In this document: piece by piece, positions 31,700-43,889 of the stretch
Layout of the letters: each line of letters begins with the position of its first letter
Position numbering within the stretch: position 1 is the stretch's first letter
Assembly: GCA_036936605.1 (NCBI GenBank)
Contig: JAUPFV010000005.1
Span: 149,545,195 to 149,609,194 of the forward strand
Source of the DNA: Limnanthes douglasii subsp. nivea
Lineage: Eukaryota > Streptophyta > Magnoliopsida > Brassicales > Limnanthaceae
DNA: 64,000 nt
Direction of reading: 5' to 3'
Program-made: the position numbers and the translations under genes
Notes under the pieces: model-generated
The model's database searches: none
Seen by the model: the letters and a program-made list of their open reading frames with translations, nothing else
What the model was told of the DNA's origin: nothing

Positions 31700-33940
31700 A
31701 TTTTTATCAATTATGCTCTTTATTTTCATTTCTATGATTTTTTTAAACAACCTGGAATTATACATCTTTTAGCTATGATAGTAACCATTTGTTAGTTGGA
31801 TGCGTATTTACGTTATAATGGGTTATTGGAAAAGTGAGTTGTTGTGGAAAAATAAAAAATAATAATTAGGTTGTATAATTACCTCATGATGGGTTGCATA
31901 GTTACATTTTAATTGGTTGTGAAATAACAAATTTTGTTGCCTATGTATTCATCTTTTATGAAACAAATACAATTATAATTGGGGTGTAAAATTATGGTTT
32001 AATTTTTATAAAAATACATCATAAATTATTGCAATTATGAAATAATAATATATAAATAAAATTAATACTTCAAAAAATGTAGTTTCGAGACATAAATTTT
32101 ACAGAAAAAACATAATTAAGAAATAAACTAAACGTTTTATGATATCTGTTTGATGTAAGATATTCTTCTGTTTTACGCAAGACCTCGTTTACGAATGGTT
32201 GTTAAAATAAAATGATTTCCCTTTTTAGTTTTCAACATGATATTTAATAATATCTTTTGATTCTTCACTTTGTCAATTTGTTCATTGCTTTTTGCTTCTA
32301 GTTCTTGTTTAAATTCATATATTCTGACTGCAAAATAAAAATAAATAAAATTTCATCAAATTATAGTTGTGTAATTACTTGCAATCATGTTGTGAAAATA
32401 CACTTTTAGATGGGTTAAACATGGTTGCGTAATTATGAGTAACTTGGTTGTGTAATTATGAGTAAATTGGGTGCAAATCTAGTTTTGTCTTTGAAAAAAT
32501 GATTGAAGTTACTTGTTGAAATAGATTCTTGAAATTGTTTAATTCTACATGAGAATTCTTTATTTATTCTATAAGCTGAAATGTATTTGGAGTTCATAAT
32601 GAGGAGGATATTGGTTTTTAAAATATTTTTTAATTACATTACAAAGTTAAAATACATGTTGATTATTATTGAAACTCGTATATATCTGTACATTTGGGTT
32701 GTGAAAATGGTTTGTTATGTTTAAAAAACAAATACAAAGTTGGTATGAAAACTTAGTGGAAGCTGGGTGTATAAATACGTTGAAGTTTGTTGCAAAAAAT
32801 AACTTTTAGTTTAAAAAACAAATAAAAAACTAGATCTAGAAACTTATTGCAATTGGTTGCGTAATTACGTACAACTTAGTCTGGAAAAAAAAATCGTCGA
32901 GAACCATTGAACATGTACACAAGTAGTTTCTATGTTACTAATTGTATTATTTGTTTCTTAAAATATATATAAATCATCAAAACGAAACACGAACAGTTCT
33001 TAATTCATGCATATAATTACAAACATAGCAATTAAAAAATTAAAGACGAAATAAAGTAATTTCATTGTGAAAACCTGATTTAATAGTTGATTTATGTTTA
33101 ATTTCTTGAGACTCATCATAAAAATCTTTAGTTTGAGAGAATTAAAATTTGTGGTTTTAGAGAGAGACAAAGAGAAAAAGTTGCAAGCTGAAAAGAGTGG
33201 TATTATTGAAAAACTTTATGTAGTAGGTGGTTATTGGAATTTTTAATTTATATCATACTATCATTGGTGACTTTCCATATATATAAAATATAAAGTCATT
33301 TTCATTGGTGAAATAGTTAGTTGAGTATTTTTACTCAATAAAAAAGTATTAATATATATTTATCTTTTTAATATTTAAGCTTTAAAATTATGAATAAAGT
33401 TCCAAGTCCTTGTACTTTATTTTATTTTGATACTATATAGTTTTGAATTTCTATGAGGTGTGTTTGATGTTTTCATAGCTAAAGATATTTTATACCGTAA
33501 AATATGTGAAGGAAGTTTCGATAGTAAAAATAAAACATAATTTGAATATTGATTGGCTAAAAATCCTAGCTAGTCACAGGTATTGGCTACCTGTTACGAT
33601 ACAACCATTAAGGTTCTTTCATACAAAAAAATAGTGACCTATGTTTGGTTACTAATGCGTGACAATTAACCAGTGGTGACACGTGACACCTAAATATACA
33701 ATTTTTTGTTGTAGATACAGACACTCAACAATTCACACCCAAAATGTCATGACTTAACTTTTTAACCTTTTAATATTCCTTTTAACTTTTTTACCGTTTA
33801 GTTTTACCAACTTATCATCTAATTTTATCAACTTACCATTTAGTAGTTTATACTTTTATTCAGGTTTTCGAATAAGGGTTTTAGAAAGTTCCAAACTTTT
33901 TTTTTTTCATAAATTTCTCACTTGAGGAAGTAAATTTTAC
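31700..33940. other. AT-rich interval with scattered TTGYGTAATTA motifs, no gene seen
   Basis: No conserved translation on either strand. The TTGYGTAATTA/GTGCAA motif recurs until about 32880, suggesting that the Mutator-like element or its flank extends that far. 33540-33720 has no feature I can name. Confidence 0.5.
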
Positions 33941-33949
33941 TGGCAAAGA

Positions 33950-34530
33950 GGCATTCCGGAATGGGAAACTGAAGGTAAAAGGCAAGCTCGTGTGTTCAGA
34001 CGAAGCTAAGCGACTAAAAATTTAGAAGGGAAAGAGAAAATAGAAGATAGTGACAGTGATAATATGTCGATGAAGATAACACGATTAAAGGAGAAATATG
34101 TTATTTTAAATAATGAGAGTGAGCTATATTCGAATAAGGAAAGTGAGGAAAATCCAAGTTCAGTTACCGGTGAGAAACGTAACGTAGAACTTTCTGGTGG
34201 ATTTTATGTGAGAGTGATTTTGAGGTGGAGAGAAAGAATGTTGAACAAAATGTCTTGGAATTTAGCAAAGTATCTTGAGTAAAAATTATACTTAAGGAAG
34301 ATAACTTTATAGTTAAGTTAGAGAGTCATGAAAAAAATCTAGTTGCAGTTAATATTTATGGGAACGAAACATGTCTAACTCACCAAAATATCCAATTCTT
34401 CCTGAAATAGTTTATTAGACTTCACATATTTTAATTTCGGGAGATGAGGTTTGTAAAGGAGTTGTTACCAAAGGAAGCTAGGATTATGTCATTGAGCGTC
34501 ATGTGATTCCACCAGATTAATTAGCGCCCA
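33950..34530 (+). other. Unresolved coding-like stretch
   Basis: A 72-codon ORF at 34064-34282 (lysine/glutamate rich, RLKEKYVILNNESELYSNKE) continues in other frames with a LESHEKNLVAVNIYGNE-like segment near 34320-34370. The composition is more coding-like than its flanks, but I recognise no family. It could be a gene relic or transposon debris. Confidence 0.3.
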
Positions 34531-34779
34531 CAAGTGACTACATATCCACCATTTTGAAATAAAAAAAATTAGTTTGAATGGAAAAAATAATTTAATAAAT
34601 ATTTTACAAAAAAATAATAAATTGATGTTTGACTCATACTAATCCAATATTCGTAAAAGAAAATTTTAATTCATGTTGAAACCATGAAGCCCAAATTTAA
34701 AGAGTTGAACTAGAGAACAACTTAACCGCGAGACTCATGAACCAAAAGCCCAAAAACAAAAATTCAAAAAGCAAGGAAT

Positions 34780-34832
34780 CCCAACGGCTAGGGTTTTTTG
34801 AAACGCCCTAACGGTAACAACGTCTATATAAA
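34780..34832 (+). promoter_or_regulatory. Promoter with two MSA-type boxes, telo-box and TATA box
   Basis: CCCAACGGCT (34780-34789) fits the mitosis-specific activator consensus YCYAACGGYY exactly; CCTAACGGTA (34807-34816) fits at nine of ten positions. TAGGGTTT between them is the reverse of a telo-box (AAACCCTA). TATATAAA follows at 34825-34832, about 130 bp before the ATG. MSA boxes are bound by three-repeat MYB proteins and drive expression in G2/M phase in plants; that this gene behaves so is inferred. Confidence 0.65.
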
Positions 34833-34961
34833 ACCACGAGGGAGTAGGGTTTCAAATCAGACTTTGTATTCCTCTGCCTATTACTTTGGTTTACGATTTT
34901 ATCAGTTTTACAAATTTCTCTTTCTCTCCCTCTACTCTATCTTTGTTTTCGATATCCATCA

Positions 34962-36416
34962 ATGGAGACTCCATCGACTCAAAAAACTACCAGGTCCTCT
35001 TTGGCGGCTACTATGAACAGCGCCAGCAAGTGCAACAGCAATATTCCTCTCTCCAGTAAGCGATCTTTTTTCTCTCTTTCTAAGACCTGATTTACAAGAT
35101 TCGTTACTGAGTTTTCTGTTTCATTCAATGTCGTTTCTTTTTGTATTCTTTGTAATCAATACTGAGTTTCGGTCAAATTTTAAGTTCTTATAGTTCTTCA
35201 AGTAGAAAGTCGTTGTCATATTGATTTGATTTTGAATTCCAGTGTGGTTTGATCTGTTCTCCAGACTGGAATTGGATTGACTTAAGTCAACTTTGTGCGG
35301 TTTTTAGGGAAATGGTTCGATGGATTAGATTTGATTTTGAAATTGAGAGTCTTTTCATCTGTTTTTTAATTGGATTTGAACTGAGTTAGGTCGATTTTGT
35401 GCAATTTTTAGGGAAACTTGAAGGATCTGAAAAGATACATTCCAAATCTGTAACAAGAATCTCGAAAGCTGCTCTTATTGATATAACCAATGATTCACCG
35501 ATCGTCGGTTTGGCAATGGAGACACCATCATCGGCCATGGAGAAGCTGAGAAAAAATGAAGCCATGAACAAAGCCGCCCATGGATCTGGGGAAGCATTGC
35601 TTAGGGGTCAGGTGAAAACACTGCTGCAGAAAGTTGAAGGAGAAGCAGTTGTTCCTAAAATCTCGAGAGAGAGAAACAATCTTGGTGAAGGTCTTGTGTA
35701 TTCTCCGATGACTCTTCTTGCTCCTACTCCGGCTAATACACCTCATCTACCCAATCTCTCCGAGCAGGATGTTGTTCCTTCTCCAGCTGTTGATATGCAA
35801 GTCACCTTTGGTCCGGTATTATTCCACTCTCTCTATCTTGGTGATTTGGAAGAGTTCAAAATTTTAATTGTATGTTATGTAGATATATATATTCCTGATG
35901 ATTTATTTCCTTCAGGTGGTTAGTGACATAGAAGATGAAAGTGTGATAGGCTTTCCAAGACCGCTGTTTCTCGATTTCTCTGACAAATCTGATTCGCCTG
36001 TCTCATCGATATGCTCTTCTGTTCTTACTTGCAAGAGCACCCCGTCTGTTATTCCTTGCAAGAGCATGATAGAGAAGTCTGATACCACCCCTGATGACGA
36101 TAACTCATCAATTTGGTCGATCCAAGTGAATGCTAGCACAAATGATGATGACGAAGAAGAAGAAGAAACAATTGAACAAGTTGAAGGAGTTGAAGGAGAA
36201 GATTGGGGTTTGGTGGATGATTTATGTCATGGAATGAGCAGGATGAATGTGAAGGAGAAGACTACAGCTGCTTTTGAAGGAAAACATGTCAGGTTTGTGT
36301 ACGACAGTGAAGGTGAAGATATTATTGAAGAGGATATTGATTGTGCTTTGAGGTTGAAGGGATTACCAACACCAAAAGGAAAACATTTTCGCTTTGAAGA
36401 TGAGGGGGAAGAGTAG
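34962..36416 (+). CDS. Conserved plant protein of unknown function, 332 aa, three exons
   Basis: Exons are 34962-35055, 35412-35815 and 35916-36416. Both introns are GT-AG (donors GTAAGC and GTATTA, acceptors TTTTTAG and CCTTCAG) and the frames join cleanly (phase 1, then phase 0). The ATG follows a pyrimidine-rich leader. Residues 48-66 (ISKAALIDITNDSPIVGLA) and 88-106 (GSGEALLRGQVKTLLQKVE) look like conserved blocks; 118-145 hold an SPMTLLAPTPANTP segment. Residues 243-263 are strongly acidic. Near the C-terminus KHVRF (289-293) and KHFRF (322-326) form a repeated motif, each followed by acidic residues; KHVRF fits the protein-phosphatase-1 docking pattern. No signal peptide or membrane segment. 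I do not recognise a named family. It is an intact gene among transposons, with mitotic promoter boxes. Confidence 0.85.
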
Positions 36417-36790
36417 TTTGGTTTAAGAATGTAATGCTGTGTTGTTTGTTATGATTGGTGACAGATCTCTATGTCATTTGAATGATTTCGAATTTTATTG
36501 AGTTTTAATAGTAAGGGAAACTTATGTTTTCTTTGTTTCACTCCTCTCGGCTTGGTTGTAGGATGTTTGCCCATGTAGCTAAGAAGCACTGTGTAACCTA
36601 TGTCGTTTAATTTATCATAGTCTTACAGCACTTATGTTGTGCCTGCACAACAGTGACAACACATTCTGTGTGGGCAAAACCTAGTTTGACCTTTGGACTC
36701 CTGAGCCCCTCACCATTGCTGTCCTGTTTATGACACAAAAAGCTTTTCAAGTCGGTAAAATGAATGACAAGCATTTGATGTGTGGACTGG

Positions 36791-37114
36791 ATCGGGTTAA
36801 CAGGAAGTGATCGAGCCGGTTTACTCTCGAAGGCGAATGCAGTACTAGTTTACCTCAAATGCAAGAAAATGTTTTGGCGGGTGTTCTTGACGTATGTGTA
36901 ACATGAGCCAAATTCTTGTTGAATTTGATATTTCCGTTGGTGGATGCACGTAACATTTGACGAGCGGACTGGACTTGTGATTCGTGTCTTCCTGTCATAC
37001 CGCCTTGCCTAGCAGCATTTCATCGAGTTAACAGGAAGTGATCGAGCCGGTTTCCTCTCCAAGGCGAATGTAGTACTAGTTTACCTCAAACGCAACTAAA
37101 TATTTTGGCGGATG
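36791..37114. repeat. Two direct repeats of about 93 bp, 231 bp apart
   Basis: 36791-36883 and 37022-37114 share ATCGRGTTAACAGGAAGTGA, TCGAGCCGGTTT, AAGGCGAATG, AGTACTAGTTTACCTCAAA and TTTTGGCGG with few differences. A shorter block (GCATTTGATGTGTGGACTGG / ACATTTGACGAGCGGACTGG) repeats just upstream of each. They lie downstream of the gene at 34962. Confidence 0.85.
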
Positions 37115-37119
37115 CACGT

Positions 37120-39070
37120 GACACGTAATGTGTAAGAGATGCATATGACGTATAAAAAGACTGCTGGTATGAAAAGTTCTTGATGTTAATCTGAGTCCCT
37201 GGTTCTCCTACTAACAACACCTACAACAGCTTCTCCTAATTTGACCTGGTTACTATGAGTACAACTAAAGGAGATATTGATTGTGTTTGATACTAAATGT
37301 CGCCCTTTAGAAACACAACTTAAGAGCAGCCGCGACAATTCAGGTTATGGATTACGAAACAGATCACGAGATTATAACCACAAAAAGTTATGAACAACGT
37401 AAAAAAATTCTACGAGATATATTAAATAGAAAAACTGTTGCTTCCACCAGAGCTACTGGAACGAAGTGACTTCACTAAATGATGTTCAACGATCGAGATT
37501 ACGAATGTAAACAATGACGATGATATTTTAGCCAATGATCATGGCTCGAATAATGATGTGAATTGGCAGGATGAGTCTCACTGGATGCAAAATATGGATG
37601 CGCAATGCCAGAAGCTTTACATAAAATTCATATAAATTCAGATGCAGATTTAATAATGCCAGAAGCTTTACAAGAAAAAGTTGGTTTGCTCCAGATGTGA
37701 CTCATATCTTTGAGGAACATAGTTTCAATGTGATTAAAGCCAGCTAATAGTTTAAGTAAACAAGACAACAGAAAGGTGAAAGCGCCTTGAAAAAACATAG
37801 GAAATTTAATCTATCGGTCCAAATCCAATTCAAAATTAGATTGAAACATTGTCAAATATAGCGTGTCAACGGAGCTGAAGCTATCAACTTATTCGTCATC
37901 CGCTGCGGATCAAACAAGCTAATTTCTCTTAAATGATTCGTACGGTCATTCCAATTTTCACTCTCGCCAAACAAAAATAGAGCAAATACGAACCCATTCC
38001 GGATTTTAATATATGGGCGCTGATCACATCACATTAGACAAAAAAATAGTATAAATATGTTTATCAAGGATTCTTTTTTTATCATTCGGGACAAAGTTAT
38101 TGTAATATCAAATAAAAACATTCATCATTTTTTAATATTTTTTCTTTGCTTTTAAATATAAAAATGGTTTCTATTTTTGGATCAAAAGTCGCCAATAAAA
38201 ACATTCCAAATTAAAAAATTAAAAAATCAAATTTAAATCAAATATATAGATTTCCAAATATCACAAAGACAGAAATATCAAAATTTCAACAATAATCTAT
38301 AAACATGGACGAATCAATTGAACTTAACCAAAAATTCTGAAAAAAAAAATAATTTGAATTTAAGGATCCTATAAATAACAAATCCGCATATACGTTAATT
38401 ACGAACGATAAAAAAAATTAAATTCATATAAAAATTGATACGCGAATTATGCGCAGTAGTAATTTAAACGGCAAAATTGTACCAAAACCTTATTGCTAAA
38501 TGATATTTAGCTTCCAAATATCTAATTACGGTATGGTAGGTATATTTTTGACATAAATAGTCAACCATTTAGGTACCAATTTTTAATCCAACATCGCAAA
38601 AATATATAGAACTCCCTTATCTCACTGAAAAACATTTAATTGTGGCTACGAAACTATTAACTAAATCTATAATTTAGTTGACTCAACAATTTAGCTGTTA
38701 CTGTTTGGCTTAACATCGCAAACAAACAATATCTAATTGTCTATTATACTCTATTGATTACACTCACCCAAATATTTCACTAGGGCTATATGAAAACTAA
38801 ATACAGTATATTTTATATGAACATTTAGATGGTAACATACATATTCATTTATCTTTTATCAATCGGAGCCAAACATTTAATCACGAGCAGAACTAAGATT
38901 ATGGTATAAAGGGATAAAAAAAATATTTAAACAAAAAACTATTTAAACTGTTAAAGATAAACTATATGGACTAATGGGCTTAGGCCTTATATCTCTAACA
39001 TAGCCTACCATGAGTATAAATCAAAAACTACTATACAACCTCAAAACAATGGATAATATTAAAATATGGA
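37120..39070. other. Interval without a recognised gene; holds one copy of a dispersed repeat
   Basis: 37865-37985 resembles 61261-61375 (GTCAACGGRGCTRAAG, CCGCTGCRGATCAAACAA, CTAATTTCT, CCAATTTTCACTC). A shorter match (ACATAGGAAATTTA) precedes both copies. The rest of the interval is AT-rich without a conserved translation. Confidence 0.55.
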
Positions 39071-39079
39071 ATTCACTCA

Positions 39080-41516
39080 AAATAATAAAATTCAAAAAAT
39101 ATACTGATTTATTTGGGATTTGATCGTCTTTCTTTGATCAAATAAAATGTTTCAATGATCTCATCAAAGCTTACTCACTCTACAATCTTTTTTACTATAT
39201 ACACTTACAAGTAATCTTTCAAAAATTCATCTTTCATTCGACTACAAATACTTGTTTTCACTATTTTCATAGCCTAAAAAGCTCTCTCGAATGTTGCAGT
39301 AGATGCAGGAAGTGTCATGACAATACGTAAAAGTCTATCTATTACTGAATACACTTTGTCTTTCCCTATTGTTACCATTCCTTGACATTAATCACCAAGG
39401 GTAGAAATATCCTTAAAATATGGAAGAGTAGAAATCTCTAGCCTGCTACAATTCACACTTCAAATGATTTTTTTTCTTCTTCCAAAAAATCTCCATGATT
39501 GAATTTTTTAGAAAGTGTACAAATATTTTCTATATTGAATGATTTGTAACCATCTATAGGATTCAATGATCTACTCAAAAGAAGAAGCTATGTTTCTGGC
39601 TCACTAAACCTATTGTTTAACTCATGCAATTATAGATCTATGACAGCGGTAAATATTTCTACTACGTAATGATGATTCATTGGCATTGTTTGTCTTTGTT
39701 TTCTTTGTTGCCGAAGAGATTTCAGTACATCAAAATAAAGAGCATCAATGTGAGGAATCAAGATAGTATATCGCTCACAAAATAATCTCACATTCTCTAA
39801 AAGACTTTCTCAGCCATCATTGCTTAATTTTTGAATCAACAGTTTTGTAGCAGAAACCAAGTGCATATCATTTATAATATCTTGTTTTTTTGTTGCAATG
39901 CTCAATAAATTAAATCAGTAATAGTAATAATATTATTTACAACATGTAAATTAAACACAAATTCATACGACATTAACATTTTTATGGCATTCAAAGAATC
40001 ACCTCGTTGAGCAAAAGTTATCACTTAAGCATTTATTTCAGTTACAACATAACGAGTAACACCATACATTTTTATCAAACTACACAGTATTGTGAAATGG
40101 GAACTTCATCTAGTATCTCGAGGACGTTTTAGTGTTCCAATTTGATTTAGACCTTTACCCACTGAATCTTCTCAATATCCTTTAAATTTTCAATTTCAAC
40201 AATTTGATTTGTCTGCAACTCATTACGAAGTTTAGTAGAACTTGTCACAACAGTGATAATAAAACCAACTGTTAAAAAAGAGCATGAATCTGAGGCATTT
40301 ATCTTATCGCACCAATAAGTAATAACTATAATTAATGTGTCAGACAGTGAATATAATAAGCATAACGATAAGATTTAAGAAATAATTCTTGTAGTTCATT
40401 CCATTCACCCCTTATAGTACTAGCGTCATCTTACCCTTGGCCTCTGATGTTCTGAACTCTAAGATTATGATGAGAGAAAATAGCACAAATTCAAGTTAAA
40501 TAAGTCATATCTTTAAAATGGTCTAAATCCAAGAACCGTTTTTTCACGAAATATTTTCTATCAGCAAATCTAACTACAAGTTTCATTTGGCCCCTCTTTG
40601 GAATATCTCTAGATTCATCTATAATTAAACAATATTTTTCATTACCAATTTCCTCATGAATCTTTGCACCTTTATGGAAAAAAAATGGAAGTTCTTTTTG
40701 GTTTTTTGGTGAAATGTATTTAGCATTTTTCGGAGCTTTATCTAAAACAACCTCTTCTACTTCACTATTGTATGTATGATGTCAAAAAAATTAACATCCC
40801 CAAAAAATCCCTCGGTTCTTTGAGTTGCAACTTTCATCATGTTCGTTAAAAGCACAAGTTTGGAATGCTAACTATTTTATTGCGTTTATTAATATTTTAA
40901 AACGCAACCCATTTTATTTAATTTCTTATTCACTTTGCTTCTCAACTATCTTTTCCAAGTGGCATGGTTGATTTTTAGATTATAAAAACAATTGCTCGTA
41001 AAATAATGGGTTGAACACTAATTCTTTCATTTCCAAACATTACAAAAAACATAAATTTTTCTATTATTTATTTTCCTTCAATTGTTAAAACCCTTAGCAA
41101 TTAATTTATCTTAACCACACTTTCCTAATGATTTTTTCGCAAAAAACGAAATAATAAAAACACTGCATATTTATCAAGAGAATACTCTAACCAAGAAAAT
41201 TTCTAAAACCAATATTTTTGAAATTGACGAGGATGTTGTTCAGGGTCTGAGGAAGGATAAACTTGTATTGATTGATACAATCCAAGATCAATATATGCCT
41301 CCTAACTAAATCATTTTTATTTGTATTATAAGATTCAATTTGTCTACGCAAACCAGGATTTCGTATCAAAAAATTGAAATCAATACACGTGCTAATAGTT
41401 TCAGAAATAATACGGTCATCAATGGATTCAGAATTTTGAGGAGGTTGTTCTTGCTCAATGTTGGGTTCTTCTAAAACAACAGCTTAATTTTCATTAACTT
41501 TAACTGAGGTTGTAGG
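39080..41516 (-). pseudogene. TTF/DUF4371-type hAT transposase pseudogene, minus strand
   Basis: Read on the minus strand, 41370-41190 gives NPGLRRQIESYN, then RRHILILDCINQYKF, the start of the TTF-type zinc-finger region. About 40670-40540 gives EEIGNEKYCLIIDESRDI and QMKLVVRFADRKYF (DUF4371). RVQNIRGQG and DDAS follow, then YYIHCLTH. The dimerisation domain at about 39360-39270 reads YSVIDRLLRIVMTLPASTATFERAF. Many stops and frameshifts are present. The translation is cut near 41510, within the N-terminal region, exactly where the next hAT element begins. Confidence 0.75.
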
Positions 41517-43880
41517 CAGGGGCGGATTTCGGTGGTAGCTAAGTATGCCATGGCATACCATAAATTCCCAAAACGTGTTTAGTAGTACTGGTAAGAAGTC
41601 TTACCTATCTCTTTAAGGGTGAGGGTTCGAACCCCATGAGACATGGCAATCATTATATTTTATCATATTGGTGATTTGATTCCTAATTGTATTTAAGTTT
41701 TAAATGATTTTGATACTAATTTTAGGTTTCTTCCCATACTGCTAGTGAATTCTGTTTCGTTTGTCTTGATGTATTTACAGGATGTTACGCAAGTTTTTTA
41801 CTCCAACCCCTAGGTTTCCCGACTCTAATACTTCTATTATCAGAAATGAATCAATTGAAAGACCATCTAAAGGATATACTTCTACTCATTTGTCAAGTGA
41901 TCCATCATCTTCATATAACTTATTTAAAAAAAGGGGATATTTGGAGTTGGATCCTGGAAAAAGAAGTCAAATTCTTAAGTATCATCCAATTGATCAAGAT
42001 GAGGTTAGAAGAGTTCATCTTGTAAATGGACCGACTAGGCCCAATATGGCATAATATCCTCCTATATATATTGGTAATTTGAAGCGTTCTTTTAATAACA
42101 GTTGGTATAAAGACAATGATTGGTTAGAATGTAGTATAACAAAAAGCGTTGTGCTTTGTTTGCCTTGTTATTTGTGCTACAATGGTATTAACAATTGTGC
42201 ATTTGTGATTGACAGTTTTCAAGGTTGGAATCTAAAGAAAAAGTTGAATATACATGTTGGTAACATCAATAGTCATCATAGAAAGTGTGTCAAAGCATGT
42301 CAAGATCTTATGAAGACAAATTAAAGTATCGAATCATCATTTGTAAAGCACACAGTACAAAAGCAGAAGCTGATTATCTTGTTCGTGTGAAAGCGTCACT
42401 TGAAGCAGTCAAGTTTCTTGTTATAGGTGGAATGGCTTTTAGGGCACATAATGAGAGGGGGAAATTATTCATATAAGGGACATTTCCTAGAATTTATTGA
42501 AGCTTTGGAGAGAAACAGTGACCGAATAACAGAAGCATTTAGAAGTAGTGGAGGAAATTATAAGATAACTTGTCCCACTATTCAGAAAGAACTTGCAAAT
42601 GCATGTGCTGTTGAGACCGTTAAAAAGATAGTTGGAAAAATTGGAGATGGTTTCTTTTGTGTTCTTGTTGATGAATCTAGAGATTGCTCTGGTAAAGAAC
42701 AAATGGCGGTAGTTGTGCGGTTTGTTGATGCTAGAGGAGTCGTTGTTGAACGATTTATTGGAATTGTTCATGTTGAGGATACTAGTGCAATAGCGCTTAA
42801 AGATGCTCTTGAAACTTTGTTATCGGGATTTGGATTGTGTGTATCCAAAATTCGAGGGCAAAGGTATGATGGAGCAAGTAATATGAAAGGTCAATTTGGT
42901 GGACTGAAAACTTTGATTCAAAAATAAAATTCGCAAGCCTATTACGTTCATTGTTTTGCTCACCAACTTCAATTGGATCTTGTTTCAATGGCTCGGAAGC
43001 AGGAAGATGTTGATTGGTTTTTTTTTTGAAGTATCTCGTATTGTAAACGTTTTAAGATCTTCTAACAAACGACAATCTTTGCTTTGTAAAAAATAAGTTG
43101 CTCATTTTGCAGATCTAATTGAGAATGAGTTGGTTGAAACCGGTACGAGATTAAACCAAGAGTTATTTATTGCAAGAGAAGGTGATATGCGGTGGGGATC
43201 TTACTTTAGGACTCTTAGTAGGTTAGTTGATTTGTTTACTCCTATAATTGAAGTTCTTGAAAATTTGAAAAATGATGGATATTCAAAGGGTGAACCAAAA
43301 AGTTTGTTATTTATCATGCAAACTTTTGGTTTTGTTTTTATGTTTCACTTAATGGTTAATGTTTTATCGTTGACAAATGAGTTGTCTCAAACATTATAAA
43401 TGGGTGATCAAGATATTGTTACTGCCATGCAACTTGTCCAAGTAAGTAAGAACAGGCTTCAACAAATGAGAGATAGTGGACGGGAAGCATTTTATGAAAA
43501 AGTTACGAGTTCTTGTGGCAATTTGAGACTTATATTGAGTGTGTCAAGATGGATGATAATTTTTCCAATTTGAAAGATATTTCAGATCTCTATAGGGCTT
43601 TTGTCTGTACAAAAAAACACAAGACTTTTGGATTGGTGTACACACTTTTAAAGCTAGCTTTGTCATTACCGGTGGCCACCGCAAGTGTTGAATGTGTTTT
43701 TTCTGGTATGAAATATGTGAAGAATGAGTTGAGAAATAGAATGTCTAATCCATGGCTTAATGATTGCTTAGTTACATTTGTGGATAAATATGTTTTTAGT
43801 ACAATCGATGATTAAGATATTATCAAGTGCTTTCAAGACATGAGTAATAGGAGAATGTATTTACGTTTGACTAGAAATGA
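41517..43880 (+). pseudogene. TTF/DUF4371-type hAT element, plus strand, with left terminal repeat
   Basis: CAGGGGCGGATTTCGGTGG at 41517 is a typical hAT terminal inverted repeat. The reading frame opens at 41782 (ATG) with a TTF-type region (SSSYNLFKKRGYLELDPGKR, WLECSITKSVVLCLPCYLC). DUF4371 follows at 42427-42927 (KITCPTIQKELANAC, FFCVLVDESRDCSGKEQM, VRFVDARGVVVERFIG, GQRYDGASNMKG). YVHCFAHQLQLDLVSMA, partly in another frame, comes next, and the dimerisation domain ends it at 43600-43810 (LKLALSLPVATASVECVFS). In-frame stops at 42052, 42322 and 42925 and frameshifts after 42930 and near 43400-43520 kill it. Fewer lesions than the neighbour on its left. I found no matching right terminal repeat. 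Confidence 0.8.
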
Positions 43881-43889
43881 ATATTCATT

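Noticed and set aside
33540..33720. Possible small MITE around GTGACACGTGACACC
   Set aside because: I could not find paired terminal repeats or a target duplication.
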